Below are positions 26,418-34,840 of a stretch of 64,000 bases of DNA, in pieces. The stretch comes from Paracoccus sp041927875. Its GTDB lineage: Bacteria; Pseudomonadota; Alphaproteobacteria; Rhodobacterales; Rhodobacteraceae. The first letter of the stretch is position 1, and each line of letters opens with the position of its first letter. The notes beneath the pieces are model-generated. The model searched no databases. It was not told the origin of the DNA and saw nothing but the letters and a program-made list of their open reading frames with translations. The position numbers were made by a program, and so were the translations under genes. The DNA is taken from assembly GCF_041927875.1 (NCBI RefSeq), contig NZ_JBHFHN010000011.1. The stretch is one strand, 5' to 3'.

Positions 26418-27764
26418 TCAGACCGCCAGATGCGCATCCTCTGGCCCGGCATCGGCGGCATCGGTGATGTCCTGCCGCGCCGGCGGCTTGCGCGACTTGC
26501 GGGGTTTGGGCGCGCTGCCGGGGGCTGCGTGCTTGTCCATGAACTCCAGCACCAGCGGGCGGATGTTCAGCCGCCACGACTTGCCCGCGAAGATCCCGTA
26601 ATGGCCCGCACCCGGTTCCAGATGCTGCGCCTTTTTCGCATCGGGCACGCCCGATGCCAGCTTCAGCGCCGCAACGCATTGACCGGGCGCGGAAATATCG
26701 TCATTCGCGCCCTCGATCGTCATGATCGCGGTGCGGTCGATCTTTGTGATGTCGACCGGCTTGCCATCGACGGTAAAGCTGTTCTGCGCGATTTCCAGCC
26801 GCTTGAAGATGCGGTCGACGGTCGACAGATAGAACTCGGCCGTCATGTCCATCACCGCCAGATATTCATCATAAAAGCGGTTGTGCTTGTCGCCTTCGGT
26901 GCCCGCCCCGGTCGCCTCGGCATAGATCTTGTCGGCAAAGGCCTTGGCGTGGTTTTCGGCATTCATCGCCATGAAGCTGGCAAGCTGCGCCAGACCCGGA
27001 TAGACCATCCGCCCCGCGCCGCGATATTTGAAGCCGACCTGCTGGATGACCAGATGTTCCAACTGGCCCATGGTCATGCGGTTGCCGAACTCGGTCACTT
27101 CGGTGGCGGCGGCATCGGGATCGACCGGGCCGCCGATCAGGAACAGCGACAGCGGCTGTTGATCGGGGGTTTCCTCGGCGATGATCGCGGTCGCGGCCAG
27201 CGTCAGCGGCGCGGGCTGGCAGACCGCGATCACATGCAGGTCGGGGCCAAGATGGCGCATGAACTCGACCAGATAGGCGGTGTAATCCTCGATGTCGAAC
27301 TTGCCTTTCGACACCGGAATGTCGCGGGCATTGTGCCAATCGGTGATGTAGACGTCGCAATCGGGCAGCAGGCTGGCGACGGTTGACCGCAACAGCGTGG
27401 CATAATGGCCCGACATCGGCGCGACGATCAGCACCTGCCGGGCCATCGCCTCGCGCCGGGCGACGCGGAAATGGATCAGATCGCCAAAGGGCTTTTCCAT
27501 CACTTTGTCGACATAGACCAGATGATCCTGGCCGGTCTCGCCCGCGATCGAATGAATCTCCCAGTCGGGCTTGATGACCATGCGCGCGAAGCTGCGTTCG
27601 GTGACGCGCCCCCAGGCCGACATCACCTTGAACATCGGATGCGGGACCAGCCCCCAGACCGGATACGAGGCCATGGCGCGGGCCGATGCCCCCATCCATT
27701 CGTTCGTGTTGCGGATCGTCTCCATCAGGTCGTAAGAGATCAGACCCTTCATGCCCCTCATCAT
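26418..27764 (-). CDS. phaZ: Intracellular polyhydroxybutyrate depolymerase
   Basis: 448 aa. PhaZ1-type intracellular depolymerase, with N-terminus YDLMETIRNTNEWMGASARAM typical of the family and nucleophile C182 in VCQPAP. It degrades native PHB granules in the cytoplasm. The C-terminal 30 residues are basic then acidic (PRKSRKPPAR). ATG 27764 follows GGAGAG by 8 bases. Divergent from phaC across a 102-bp gap that contains an imperfect CTGC/GCAG-like dyad (about 27832-27847), a possible weak PhaR site. Confidence 0.95.
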   Translation of the reverse strand: MMRGMKGLISYDLMETIRNTNEWMGASARAMASYPVWGLVPHPMFKVMSAWGRVTERSFARMVIKPDWEIHSIAGETGQDHLVYVDKVMEKPFGDLIHFRVARREAMARQVLIVAPMSGHYATLLRSTVASLLPDCDVYITDWHNARDIPVSKGKFDIEDYTAYLVEFMRHLGPDLHVIAVCQPAPLTLAATAIIAEETPDQQPLSLFLIGGPVDPDAAATEVTEFGNRMTMGQLEHLVIQQVGFKYRGAGRMVYPGLAQLASFMAMNAENHAKAFADKIYAEATGAGTEGDKHNRFYDEYLAVMDMTAEFYLSTVDRIFKRLEIAQNSFTVDGKPVDITKIDRTAIMTIEGANDDISAPGQCVAALKLASGVPDAKKAQHLEPGAGHYGIFAGKSWRLNIRPLVLEFMDKHAAPGSAPKPRKSRKPPARQDITDAADAGPEDAHLAV

Positions 27765-27866
27765 TTTCAGCGCTCTCCGGTTTTTTTCTGGGTAGGCTGT
27801 TGCGCCTTGTCGGTTGCGTCCTGCCGCCCTTATGCTGGTGATGCAGATTAGGGGGGATCAGCGGTC

Positions 27867-29852
27867 ATGACAACAAGACAGCGAAAGGATTCGGGCGCCA
27901 AGGCGCGGTCGGGCGCAAGAAAATTGCGCGAAAAACCCGCCGCGGATCAGCCAAAGGTTGAAACCGCCCCCCCGCCGGTTGCCAAGGCGGCCAAGCCCGC
28001 GCCCAAGTCGACTGACCGGCCGGTCACGCAAAGCCCCGCTGATTCTGCGCCGCAGAATAACCCGCAACCAGAGGGTGCGATCAGCGCCACCCTGGCCGAA
28101 AACCTCGAGCGGATCGAGGCGCTGACCCAGCGGCTTGTCGGGGCGCTGTCGCAGCGCAAGATGCCCGAACCCGCGCTGGAGGGGCCGGGGGCGGATTTCT
28201 ATCTTCAGACCGGACAGGCGCTGATGAAGGCCTGGGCGACCCACCCCGCCCGGCTGATCGAGACGCAGATCAAGTTCTGGGGCCAGTCGCTTGGTCATTA
28301 CATCGAGGCCCAGCAGGCGCTGATGCGTGGCCCGCTGAAGGCGCCGGACGATCCCGGCCCCGCCGATCCGCGGTTCAAGAACCCGCTGTGGGACAGCCAC
28401 CCCTTTTTCAACGCCGTCAAGCGCCAGTATCAGATCGCCGTCGCCGCGATCGAGGAGAACCTGGCCGAGATCCTGCCTGCGGTCGACGACCCCGCAGCCG
28501 CCCGCCGCCTGCGCTATTTCACCCGCCAGATCATCGACATGATGGCGCCCACGAACTTTCTGGCGACCAATCCCGACGCGCTGGAACGCGCCGTCGAAAC
28601 CGAGGGCGAAAGCCTGGTCAAGGGGCTGGAAAACCTGGTCGAGGACATCGTGACCAACAAGGGCGAACTGCTGGTCACGCTGTCGGATCGGTCGGCCTTT
28701 CAGGTCGGCCAGAACATCGGCGCGACGCCCGGATCGGTGGTCTATCGCAACGAATTGTTCGAGCTGATCCAGTATGCGCCGACCACCGAAACGGTCCACG
28801 CCGTGCCCTTGCTGATCTTTCCGCCCTGGATCAACAAGTTCTACATCATGGATCTGAAGCCGCAGAACAGCCTGATCAAATGGATCGTCGATCAGGGCTT
28901 CACGCTGTTCGTGGTGTCGTGGAAGAACCCCGGTCCCAGCTATGCCCATGTGAAACTTGAGGATTACGTCGCCCATGGTTATCTGCGCGCCATCGACACG
29001 GTGAAAACCATCACCGGCCAGCCGCAGGTGAATGCGGTGGGCTATTGCATCGCGGGCACCACTTTGTCGCTGACGCTGGCGCTTTTGGACAAGACCGGCG
29101 ACACCTCGGTGAAATCGGCCACCTTCTTCACCACGCTGACCGATTTTTCCGACCAAGGTGAGTTCACGACCTTCCTGCAGGACGATTTCGTTGACGGGAT
29201 CGAGGCGCATGTGAAGCGCGACGGCATCCTTCAGGGCACGATCATGCAGCGCACCATGTCGTTCCTGCGCGCCAATGATCTGGTCTATAAACCTGCCATC
29301 CGCAGCTATATGATGGGCGAGGCGCCGCCGGCCTTTGACCTTCTGTTCTGGAACGGCGACGGCACCAACCTGCCGGGGCAGATGACCATCGATTATCTGC
29401 GCGGCCTGTGCCAGGCCAATGCCTTTGCCGAGGCGAGCTTCCCGGTGCTGGGCCATCAGGTCAGCCTGTCGGGCGTCAGGGTGCCCTTGATGGCCATCGG
29501 CTGTGAGACCGACCACATCGCGCCTGCCCGCGACAGTTTCCGGGGCGTGGCGCAGATGGGATCGGATGACAAGACCTTCATCCTGTCGGAATCCGGCCAT
29601 ATCGCGGGGATCGTGAACCCGCCCGGCAAGATCAAATACGGCCATTACACATCCGACGCGCCGATCAGCGATTTCGCCGCCTGGCGGCAGGCCGCGACCC
29701 GGCACGAAGGATCATGGTGGCCGCGGTGGCGCGACTGGATCGCGCCGCGGTCGGGCGATCAGGTGGCGGCGCGGGTGCCCGGTTCGGTCAAGGGTTTCCC
29801 GGTCCTGGCCGCCGCGCCCGGCACCTATGTGGTCGAGAAAGACCCTGAATGA
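27867..29852 (+). CDS. phaC: Class I PHA synthase
   Basis: 661 aa. Polymerises 3-hydroxybutyryl-CoA on the granule surface. Catalytic triad: C394 in the lipase-like box GYCIAG, D549 (ETDHIAP) and H578 (ESGHIAGIVNPPG). N-terminal domain LIRx and FWGQSLGHYIEAQQAL present. It carries an extra Lys/Pro/Ala-rich, probably disordered N-terminus of about 70 residues, making it longer than the usual 580-600 aa. Start ATG 27867 follows GGGGGGATC. Divergent from phaZ and followed by phaP and phaR. Confidence 0.97.
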   Translation: MTTRQRKDSGAKARSGARKLREKPAADQPKVETAPPPVAKAAKPAPKSTDRPVTQSPADSAPQNNPQPEGAISATLAENLERIEALTQRLVGALSQRKMPEPALEGPGADFYLQTGQALMKAWATHPARLIETQIKFWGQSLGHYIEAQQALMRGPLKAPDDPGPADPRFKNPLWDSHPFFNAVKRQYQIAVAAIEENLAEILPAVDDPAAARRLRYFTRQIIDMMAPTNFLATNPDALERAVETEGESLVKGLENLVEDIVTNKGELLVTLSDRSAFQVGQNIGATPGSVVYRNELFELIQYAPTTETVHAVPLLIFPPWINKFYIMDLKPQNSLIKWIVDQGFTLFVVSWKNPGPSYAHVKLEDYVAHGYLRAIDTVKTITGQPQVNAVGYCIAGTTLSLTLALLDKTGDTSVKSATFFTTLTDFSDQGEFTTFLQDDFVDGIEAHVKRDGILQGTIMQRTMSFLRANDLVYKPAIRSYMMGEAPPAFDLLFWNGDGTNLPGQMTIDYLRGLCQANAFAEASFPVLGHQVSLSGVRVPLMAIGCETDHIAPARDSFRGVAQMGSDDKTFILSESGHIAGIVNPPGKIKYGHYTSDAPISDFAAWRQAATRHEGSWWPRWRDWIAPRSGDQVAARVPGSVKGFPVLAAAPGTYVVEKDPE

Positions 29853-29891
29853 CAGGGCCGGGGGCGCCGAACCGCGCGGTTCGATGTTTTT

Positions 29892-29936
29892 TGCTGCGGT
29901 GCAGCATGAGCGGGGTTGTAATGCTGCACTGCGGCA
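29892..29936 (+). promoter_or_regulatory. Two PhaR-type operators upstream of phaP
   Basis: TGCTGCGGTGCAGCA (29892-29906) contains CTGC-N3-GCAG exactly; TGCTGCACTGCGGCA (29922-29936) is an imperfect copy. The two are 30 bp apart, close to three helical turns. PhaR of Paracoccus denitrificans is known to bind CTGC-N3-4-GCAG-type sites before the phasin gene. Confidence 0.8.
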
Positions 29937-30013
29937 TCTATATTCGCCTTATCACCCGCGCATGTCCCCTCTGATGGGCCTCGTGCGCAGAACCCACCGC
30001 AGGAGATGACCCA

Positions 30014-30463
30014 ATGACCAAAGCCGCCGATTTCACCAAGCCGATGCAGGACATGCTGGCCTCGTTCAACGTTGACACCTCGTCCTTCCAGGACGCCTTC
30101 AAGACCCAGGCCCAACTGGGTGAGAAGATGACCAAGGTCGCGCTGGACGCCGCTGAAAAATCGACCGAAATCAGCGCCAAATGGGCCAAGGAAACGCTGA
30201 CCAAGCTGGGCAAGCTGGCGGAATCGAAGGAAGAACCCGCCGACTACGCCAAAGCGATGAGCGAGTTCGCCTCGGCCACCGCCGAAATGGCCGCCGAACA
30301 TATGTCGGCTTTCGCTGAAGTCGCCAAGAAGGTTCAGATGGACACCGTCGAGCTGATGCTGTCGGCCGGCAAGGAAATGTCGCAGGACGCGCAGGCTGCC
30401 ATGAAAAAGGCCAGCAAGGACGTGGCCGACGCGACCAAGAAGGCGACCGCCAACCTGAAGTAA
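30014..30463 (+). CDS. phaP: Phasin (PHB granule surface protein)
   Basis: 149 aa, strongly helical and amphipathic, without Cys. Phasin_2-type composition: TKPMQDMLASFNVDTSSFQDAFKTQ and KVALDAAEKSTEISAKWAKET. It coats PHB granules and limits their size. AGGAGA lies before the ATG. Two PhaR-type operators upstream and a strong terminator after it give it its own regulated transcript; Lys-Ala-rich C-terminus. Confidence 0.93.
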   Translation: MTKAADFTKPMQDMLASFNVDTSSFQDAFKTQAQLGEKMTKVALDAAEKSTEISAKWAKETLTKLGKLAESKEEPADYAKAMSEFASATAEMAAEHMSAFAEVAKKVQMDTVELMLSAGKEMSQDAQAAMKKASKDVADATKKATANLK

Positions 30464-30483
30464 GGTTGCCGCGACGTGAACGG

Positions 30484-30514
30484 AAAGGGCAGGCCCGCGC
30501 GGCCTGCCCTTTTT
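30484..30514 (+). terminator. Rho-independent terminator after phaP
   Basis: 12-bp stem AAAGGGCAGGCC (30484-30495) / GGCCTGCCCTTT (30501-30512), followed by T-rich TTATTTTG. Confidence 0.95.
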
Positions 30515-30591
30515 ATTTTGCATTTGCGAAATCCCCGCCTAATCTGATCGCCAGCCGGGCGCAGTCGCCCGCAAGGTGAAAGGGGTTCGAC

Positions 30592-31179
30592 ATGGCGGCC
30601 AGTTCGGGGGATGCGGGTCAGGCGCCGCTGTTGATCAAGCGCTATGCCAGCCGCAGGCTGTATAACACCGAAACCAGCGATTATGTGACGCTTGAGGACA
30701 TCGCCGCCTTCATCCGCGCGGGCCGTCAGGTGCAGATCGTCGATCTGAAATCGGGCGACGACCTGACGCGGCAATATCTGTTGCAGATCATCGCCGAACA
30801 CGAAAGCCGCGGCGAAAGCGTGCTGCCGATCGACGTGCTGACCGATCTGGTGCGCAGCTACACCACCCAGGCGCAATCGGTGGTGCCGCAATTCCTGGCC
30901 GCCAGCTTTGAAATGCTGCGCGAAGGCCAGTCGAAGATGATGGAAAATCTGGGGGCTTTCCCGAACCCCATGGCCTCGATGCCGGGGTTCGAGGCGATGC
31001 AGCGCCAGCAGCAGGCGTTTCTGCGCTCGATGATGGCGGGCTGGGGGGTGCCGGGCGCCAGTTCCGGCCCCGCGCCGGATGACGATCCGCCCAGCCCGCG
31101 AACCGACGCCGACCGCGATGACCTGGCCGAGATGAAGCGCCAGCTTGCCGCGCTTCAGGACAAGCTGTCGAAACTGTAA
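30592..31179 (+). CDS. phaR: PHB synthesis repressor
   Basis: 195 aa. N-terminal PHB_acc_N DNA-binding domain (LIKRYASRRLYNTETSDYVT; LEDIAAFIRAGRQVQIVD), then the PHB_acc domain (DLTRQYLLQIIAEHES; GESVLPIDVLTDLVRSY) and a C-terminal helical tail. PhaR binds PHB as well as DNA and leaves the phaP promoter when polymer appears. Its expected targets are the operators at 29892-29936. AAAGGGG precedes the ATG. Confidence 0.95.
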   Translation: MAASSGDAGQAPLLIKRYASRRLYNTETSDYVTLEDIAAFIRAGRQVQIVDLKSGDDLTRQYLLQIIAEHESRGESVLPIDVLTDLVRSYTTQAQSVVPQFLAASFEMLREGQSKMMENLGAFPNPMASMPGFEAMQRQQQAFLRSMMAGWGVPGASSGPAPDDDPPSPRTDADRDDLAEMKRQLAALQDKLSKL

Positions 31180-31210
31180 CCGCATGACGTTACGTCGCGC
31201 CGGCCGCGCT

Positions 31211-31223
31211 TGACCCAAGGTCA
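31211..31223. promoter_or_regulatory. Dyad TGACC-N3-GGTCA before the RTX lipase-like gene
   Basis: Perfect 5-bp arms TGACC (31211-31215) and GGTCA (31219-31223), 66 bp before the GTG start. A second small palindrome, GACGT-T-ACGTC, is at 31186-31196. Possible operator sites; no regulator assigned. Confidence 0.3.
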
Positions 31224-31289
31224 TGCTTCGGCGCGCATTCGTCCTGACCCTATCCTGACTGAACGCATCAGTTTCGGGGAGGGAACGGC

Positions 31290-33173
31290 GTGGCACTTTT
31301 CAACTATCGCAATCTGTCGGCGCAGGCGGCGCTGGATCTGGCTGTTCTCAGTCACAAGCTGGCGACGGCGGCGGCGATGCCGTCGATCGGCGGCGTCAAT
31401 GTGGGCGCGGTTCTGGATGCAGGCATCGGCGCGCTGCCGCCCGGCACGCTGGATGGCAGCAACGGGACGCTGCCCTGGCCCTCGGGCTGGTCGGGTCTGG
31501 GCGTCGCCGATCTGGGCCTGCCCGCCGATCTGGCCGATGGCATGGGCTATATCAAGATCGAAAGCCCGCTGACCGGCTTTGCCGAATCCGGGCCGCAGGT
31601 GCGGGTCGCGGTCGAACGCGACAGCGCGGGGCAGGTGGTGCGGATGGCCTTGTCCTATGCCGGCACCAACTCGCCCGTCGATCTGCCCGATTACTTCCAG
31701 CTGAACGAAGGCACCATTGCCCCCAAGCTGGAACCGGTGCTGGCCGCCGTGCGCGCCTATGCCGAAAGCCATGGGCTGACCGGGGCCGATGTCGTCGTGA
31801 CCGGCTACAGCCTGGGCGGCGGCATGGTGAACATCCAGTCGCGCTTTGCCGATACGCTGGCGGGCGGGTTCTTTGCCGACAGCAGCTATGTCGGCCATGC
31901 CTCGCCGGTGATCGACGCGTCGGGGCGGGTGATGAACCTTGGCTATGAAAACGACGTGGTGTTCCGCCTGATCGGTGACAAGCCCGACCTTGCCAGCGCG
32001 GCGGCGGCGGGCGGGGTGGGGCTGGTCAATCCCGATTACGACCTGGCCCATGCCACCGACAATGTAATCCTGTTCGACGGCATCTATGGCACCGGCGCCT
32101 TTGATCTGGGCGGCTTTGGCCTGCTGAACCTGGCGGGCTGGTCGGGCCATCTGGGCGGCATGGCCACCGACGCCATCGGCCGCATCGGCGCATCGGCCTT
32201 TTACGATCTGATGGAGGAGGACAGCGCGGTCATCATCTCGAACCTCGGCGCGGCGCTGCGCCCGACCACTTGGGTCGAGGATCGCGCCACCGCCGTCACC
32301 AGCCACCGGGGCGAGCCGGCCTTTCTGATCGGCACGGCATACGCCGATCTGATCCGCGACGGGGCCTCGAACGACTATATCGACGCGGGCGTGGGCGACG
32401 ACGTGATCCGCGTTTCGACCGGGGTGAACCGGGTCGAGGGCGGGGCGGGCACCGACACTTTGCGGCTGGGCGGCTGGCATACCGACTGGTCGGTCTATCG
32501 TCTGGGCGACGGCACGCTGGCCTTCGATCGCAAGGACGGCACCGGCCTGACGCTGGCCACCGGCATCGAGCGCGTCGATTTTGAAGGGCTTTCCGCAGGC
32601 AACAGCAGCGTCATCAACTGGCCCTATTCGGTGCAGGCCGACCGTCTGGAGGATGAACACTGGTCGCCCTTCGAATGGGGCGACAACGATGTGGCCTATG
32701 GCCGCGCGACCGAGGGCACGGGTGGCGCCGACCGTCTGGCGGGCCGCGTGGTGTTCGGCCAAGGCGGCAATGACCTGGTGTCGGGCACATCGGGGCGCGA
32801 CCTGCTGCATGGCGGGGCGGGCAATGACACGATCACTCTGGGCACATCCGGCGACCGGGGTTATGGCGGCGAGGGTCACGACCGCATCGTCAGCAGCGCC
32901 GGCGGCGTGCGCCTGAACGGGGGCCTGGGCGATGACACCTTTGTCTTTACCGCCGCCGTGCGCGGTCAGGTGGTGATCGAGGATTTCGACGCCCTTGCCA
33001 ATGGCAATGACCGGATCGAAATCGCCCGCAGCCATTTCAGCGATTGGGGCGGGGTGGCGGGCCGCATGGCGCAGGACGGCGATGATGTGGTCATTCGCGG
33101 CGATCTGATGACGATCCGCCTGACCCATACCGATCTGGGGCAGATCGGCGCCGACGATTTCCTGTTCACCTGA
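31290..33173 (+). CDS. Putative secreted RTX-type lipase/esterase
   Basis: 627 aa with a GTG start at 31290 preceded by GGGGAGGG. The N-terminal 300 residues resemble class-3/family I.3 lipases: strand VVVTGYSLGGGMVNIQS with nucleophile S174 in GYSLG, and later SYVGHASPVIDASG. From about 350 onward there are calcium-binding RTX units (GVGDDVIRVS, GGAGTDTL, GQGGNDLV, GGAGNDTI, GGLGDDTF). The protein ends in a short hydrophobic tail (DDFLFT), and no N-terminal signal peptide is seen; both features are typical of type I secretion. No ABC exporter is adjacent. The substrate could be a lipid or polyester; this is not shown by the sequence. Confidence 0.8.
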   Translation: MALFNYRNLSAQAALDLAVLSHKLATAAAMPSIGGVNVGAVLDAGIGALPPGTLDGSNGTLPWPSGWSGLGVADLGLPADLADGMGYIKIESPLTGFAESGPQVRVAVERDSAGQVVRMALSYAGTNSPVDLPDYFQLNEGTIAPKLEPVLAAVRAYAESHGLTGADVVVTGYSLGGGMVNIQSRFADTLAGGFFADSSYVGHASPVIDASGRVMNLGYENDVVFRLIGDKPDLASAAAAGGVGLVNPDYDLAHATDNVILFDGIYGTGAFDLGGFGLLNLAGWSGHLGGMATDAIGRIGASAFYDLMEEDSAVIISNLGAALRPTTWVEDRATAVTSHRGEPAFLIGTAYADLIRDGASNDYIDAGVGDDVIRVSTGVNRVEGGAGTDTLRLGGWHTDWSVYRLGDGTLAFDRKDGTGLTLATGIERVDFEGLSAGNSSVINWPYSVQADRLEDEHWSPFEWGDNDVAYGRATEGTGGADRLAGRVVFGQGGNDLVSGTSGRDLLHGGAGNDTITLGTSGDRGYGGEGHDRIVSSAGGVRLNGGLGDDTFVFTAAVRGQVVIEDFDALANGNDRIEIARSHFSDWGGVAGRMAQDGDDVVIRGDLMTIRLTHTDLGQIGADDFLFT

Positions 33174-33179
33174 ACGAAC

Positions 33180-33208
33180 GGCCCCGCCCGGACGCGCCGG
33201 GCGGGGCC
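33180..33208. terminator. Hairpin between convergent lipase-like gene and mmsA
   Basis: Perfect 12-bp stem GGCCCCGCCCGG (33180-33191) / CCGGGCGGGGCC (33197-33208), loop ACGCG; no clear T-run on either side. Confidence 0.75.
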
Positions 33209-33215
33209 GATCTGG

Positions 33216-34739
33216 TCAATCCAGCGGCTTGAAGTTCAGCGCCGCACCATCCTTGATGCCGCTGAACCAACGCGAAGTCACGGTCTTGGTCTTGGTATAG
33301 AACCGCAGCGCATCCGGACCATACTGGTTCAGATCGCCAAAGGCCGACTTCTTCCAGCCGCCGAAGCTGTAATAGGACAGGGGCACCGGGATCGGGAAGT
33401 TGATGCCGACCATGCCGACATTCACCCGGCTGGCGAAATCGCGCGCGGTATCACCATCGGCGGTGAAGATCGCCGTGCCATTGCCATATTCGTTGTCCAT
33501 CACCAGTTGCAGCGCATCGTCGTAATTCTTGCGCCGCACCACCGACAGCACCGGGCCAAAGATCTCTTGCTTGTAGATCTCCATCTCGGGGGTCACGTTG
33601 TCGAACAGGGTGGGGCCAACGTAAAAGCCGTTCTCATAGCCCTGGATCTTCAGCCCGCGCCCGTCGACGACCAGCGTGGCACCTGCCGCCTCGCCGCTGT
33701 CGATCAGCCCGACGATCCGGTCGCGCGCCTGGGCGGTGATGACCGGGCCGAAATCGACATCATCGCCCGCCGTATAGGGGCCGACCTTCAGCTTTTCGAT
33801 CTTCGGCACCAGCCGCTCGATCAGCGCCTCGGCGGTGCCTTCGCCCACCGGAACGGCCACCGAAATCGCCATGCAGCGTTCGCCCGCCGCACCGAAACCG
33901 GCACCGACCAGGGCATCGGCGGCCTTGTCCATGTCGGCATCGGGCATGATGATCATGTGGTTCTTGGCGCCGCCAAAGCACTGGGCGCGCTTGCCGTTGG
34001 TGCAGGCCCGGCCATAGATATATTGCGCAATCGGGGTCGAGCCGACAAAGCCCACGGCCTGAACGGTATCATTGTCCAGGATCGCATCGACGCAACCCTT
34101 GTCGCCATTCACCACCTGCAAGACGCCATCGGGCAGCCCGGCTTCCTGCATCAGTTCGGCCAGCCGGATCGAGGTCGAGGGGCAGCGCTCGGACGGTTTC
34201 AGCACCATCGCATTGCCCGCCACCAGCGCCGGGGCCATCTTCCACAGCGGGATCATCGCCGGAAAGTTGAACGGCGTGATCCCCGCGACCACGCCCAGGG
34301 GCTGACGCATCGAATGCAGGTCGATGCCGGGGCCGGCATTGTCGGTGAACTCGCCCTTCAGCATGGCCGGGGCGCCCATGCAGACCTCGACCACCTCAAG
34401 CCCGCGCTGCACGTCGCCCCGCGCATCGGGCAGGGTCTTGCCATGTTCGCGGCTGACCAGATCGGCCAATTCGTCCATGTGCTGATTGATCAGATCGGCG
34501 AATTTCATGATGACGCGGGCGCGGCGTTGCGGGTTGGTCGCGGCCCAGGCGGGCTGGGCTTTGGCGGCCTCGGCCACGGCGTGATCCAGCTCGGCCTGGG
34601 TCGCCAGCGCGACACGGGCCTGCACCTCGCCGGTGGCGGGGTTCAGCACATCGGCAAAGCGGCCGGATTTGCCCGCCACCAGCTTGCCATTGATCCAATG
34701 CCCGATTTCCTTCCCAGTCTCTTTCCCAGTCTCTGTCAC
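33216..34739 (-). CDS. mmsA: Methylmalonate-semialdehyde dehydrogenase (CoA-acylating)
   Basis: 507 aa. Acts in valine and inositol catabolism, giving propionyl-CoA or acetyl-CoA. Catalytic C289 in GERCMA; FGGAKNHMIIMPDAD is characteristic of MMSDH. GTG 34739 is chosen because AGGAGG lies 7 bases upstream and the protein then starts TETGKETGKEIGHWINGKL; an ATG at 34823 would add 28 poorly conserved residues. The TETGKETGKE repeat reflects a 12-bp tandem repeat in the DNA. Divergent from a LysR gene, its likely regulator. Confidence 0.95.
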   Translation of the reverse strand: MTETGKETGKEIGHWINGKLVAGKSGRFADVLNPATGEVQARVALATQAELDHAVAEAAKAQPAWAATNPQRRARVIMKFADLINQHMDELADLVSREHGKTLPDARGDVQRGLEVVEVCMGAPAMLKGEFTDNAGPGIDLHSMRQPLGVVAGITPFNFPAMIPLWKMAPALVAGNAMVLKPSERCPSTSIRLAELMQEAGLPDGVLQVVNGDKGCVDAILDNDTVQAVGFVGSTPIAQYIYGRACTNGKRAQCFGGAKNHMIIMPDADMDKAADALVGAGFGAAGERCMAISVAVPVGEGTAEALIERLVPKIEKLKVGPYTAGDDVDFGPVITAQARDRIVGLIDSGEAAGATLVVDGRGLKIQGYENGFYVGPTLFDNVTPEMEIYKQEIFGPVLSVVRRKNYDDALQLVMDNEYGNGTAIFTADGDTARDFASRVNVGMVGINFPIPVPLSYYSFGGWKKSAFGDLNQYGPDALRFYTKTKTVTSRWFSGIKDGAALNFKPLD

Positions 34740-34816
34740 GGCGCGTCCTCCTGTTCGCTCCCGCGCAGAATAGCCTTGCATTTTCGTGCTGAGAACCACC
34801 AGATCGGCAAAAGCGT

Positions 34817-34832
34817 TTTGCATTCATGCAAA
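34817..34832. promoter_or_regulatory. Palindrome TTTGCATTCATGCAAA in the mmsA-lysR gap
   Basis: Perfect arms TTTGCAT (34817-34823) and ATGCAAA (34826-34832), immediately before the LysR ribosome site. A related half site TTGCATTTTCGTGC lies nearer mmsA (about 34775-34790). Suits autoregulation by the LysR protein and activation of mmsA. Confidence 0.55.
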
Positions 34833-34840
34833 GGTGGGCA

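Noticed and set aside
31211..31223. TGACC-N3-GGTCA as a Fur or other known box
   Set aside because: It does not match a consensus I know well enough; reported only as an unassigned dyad.
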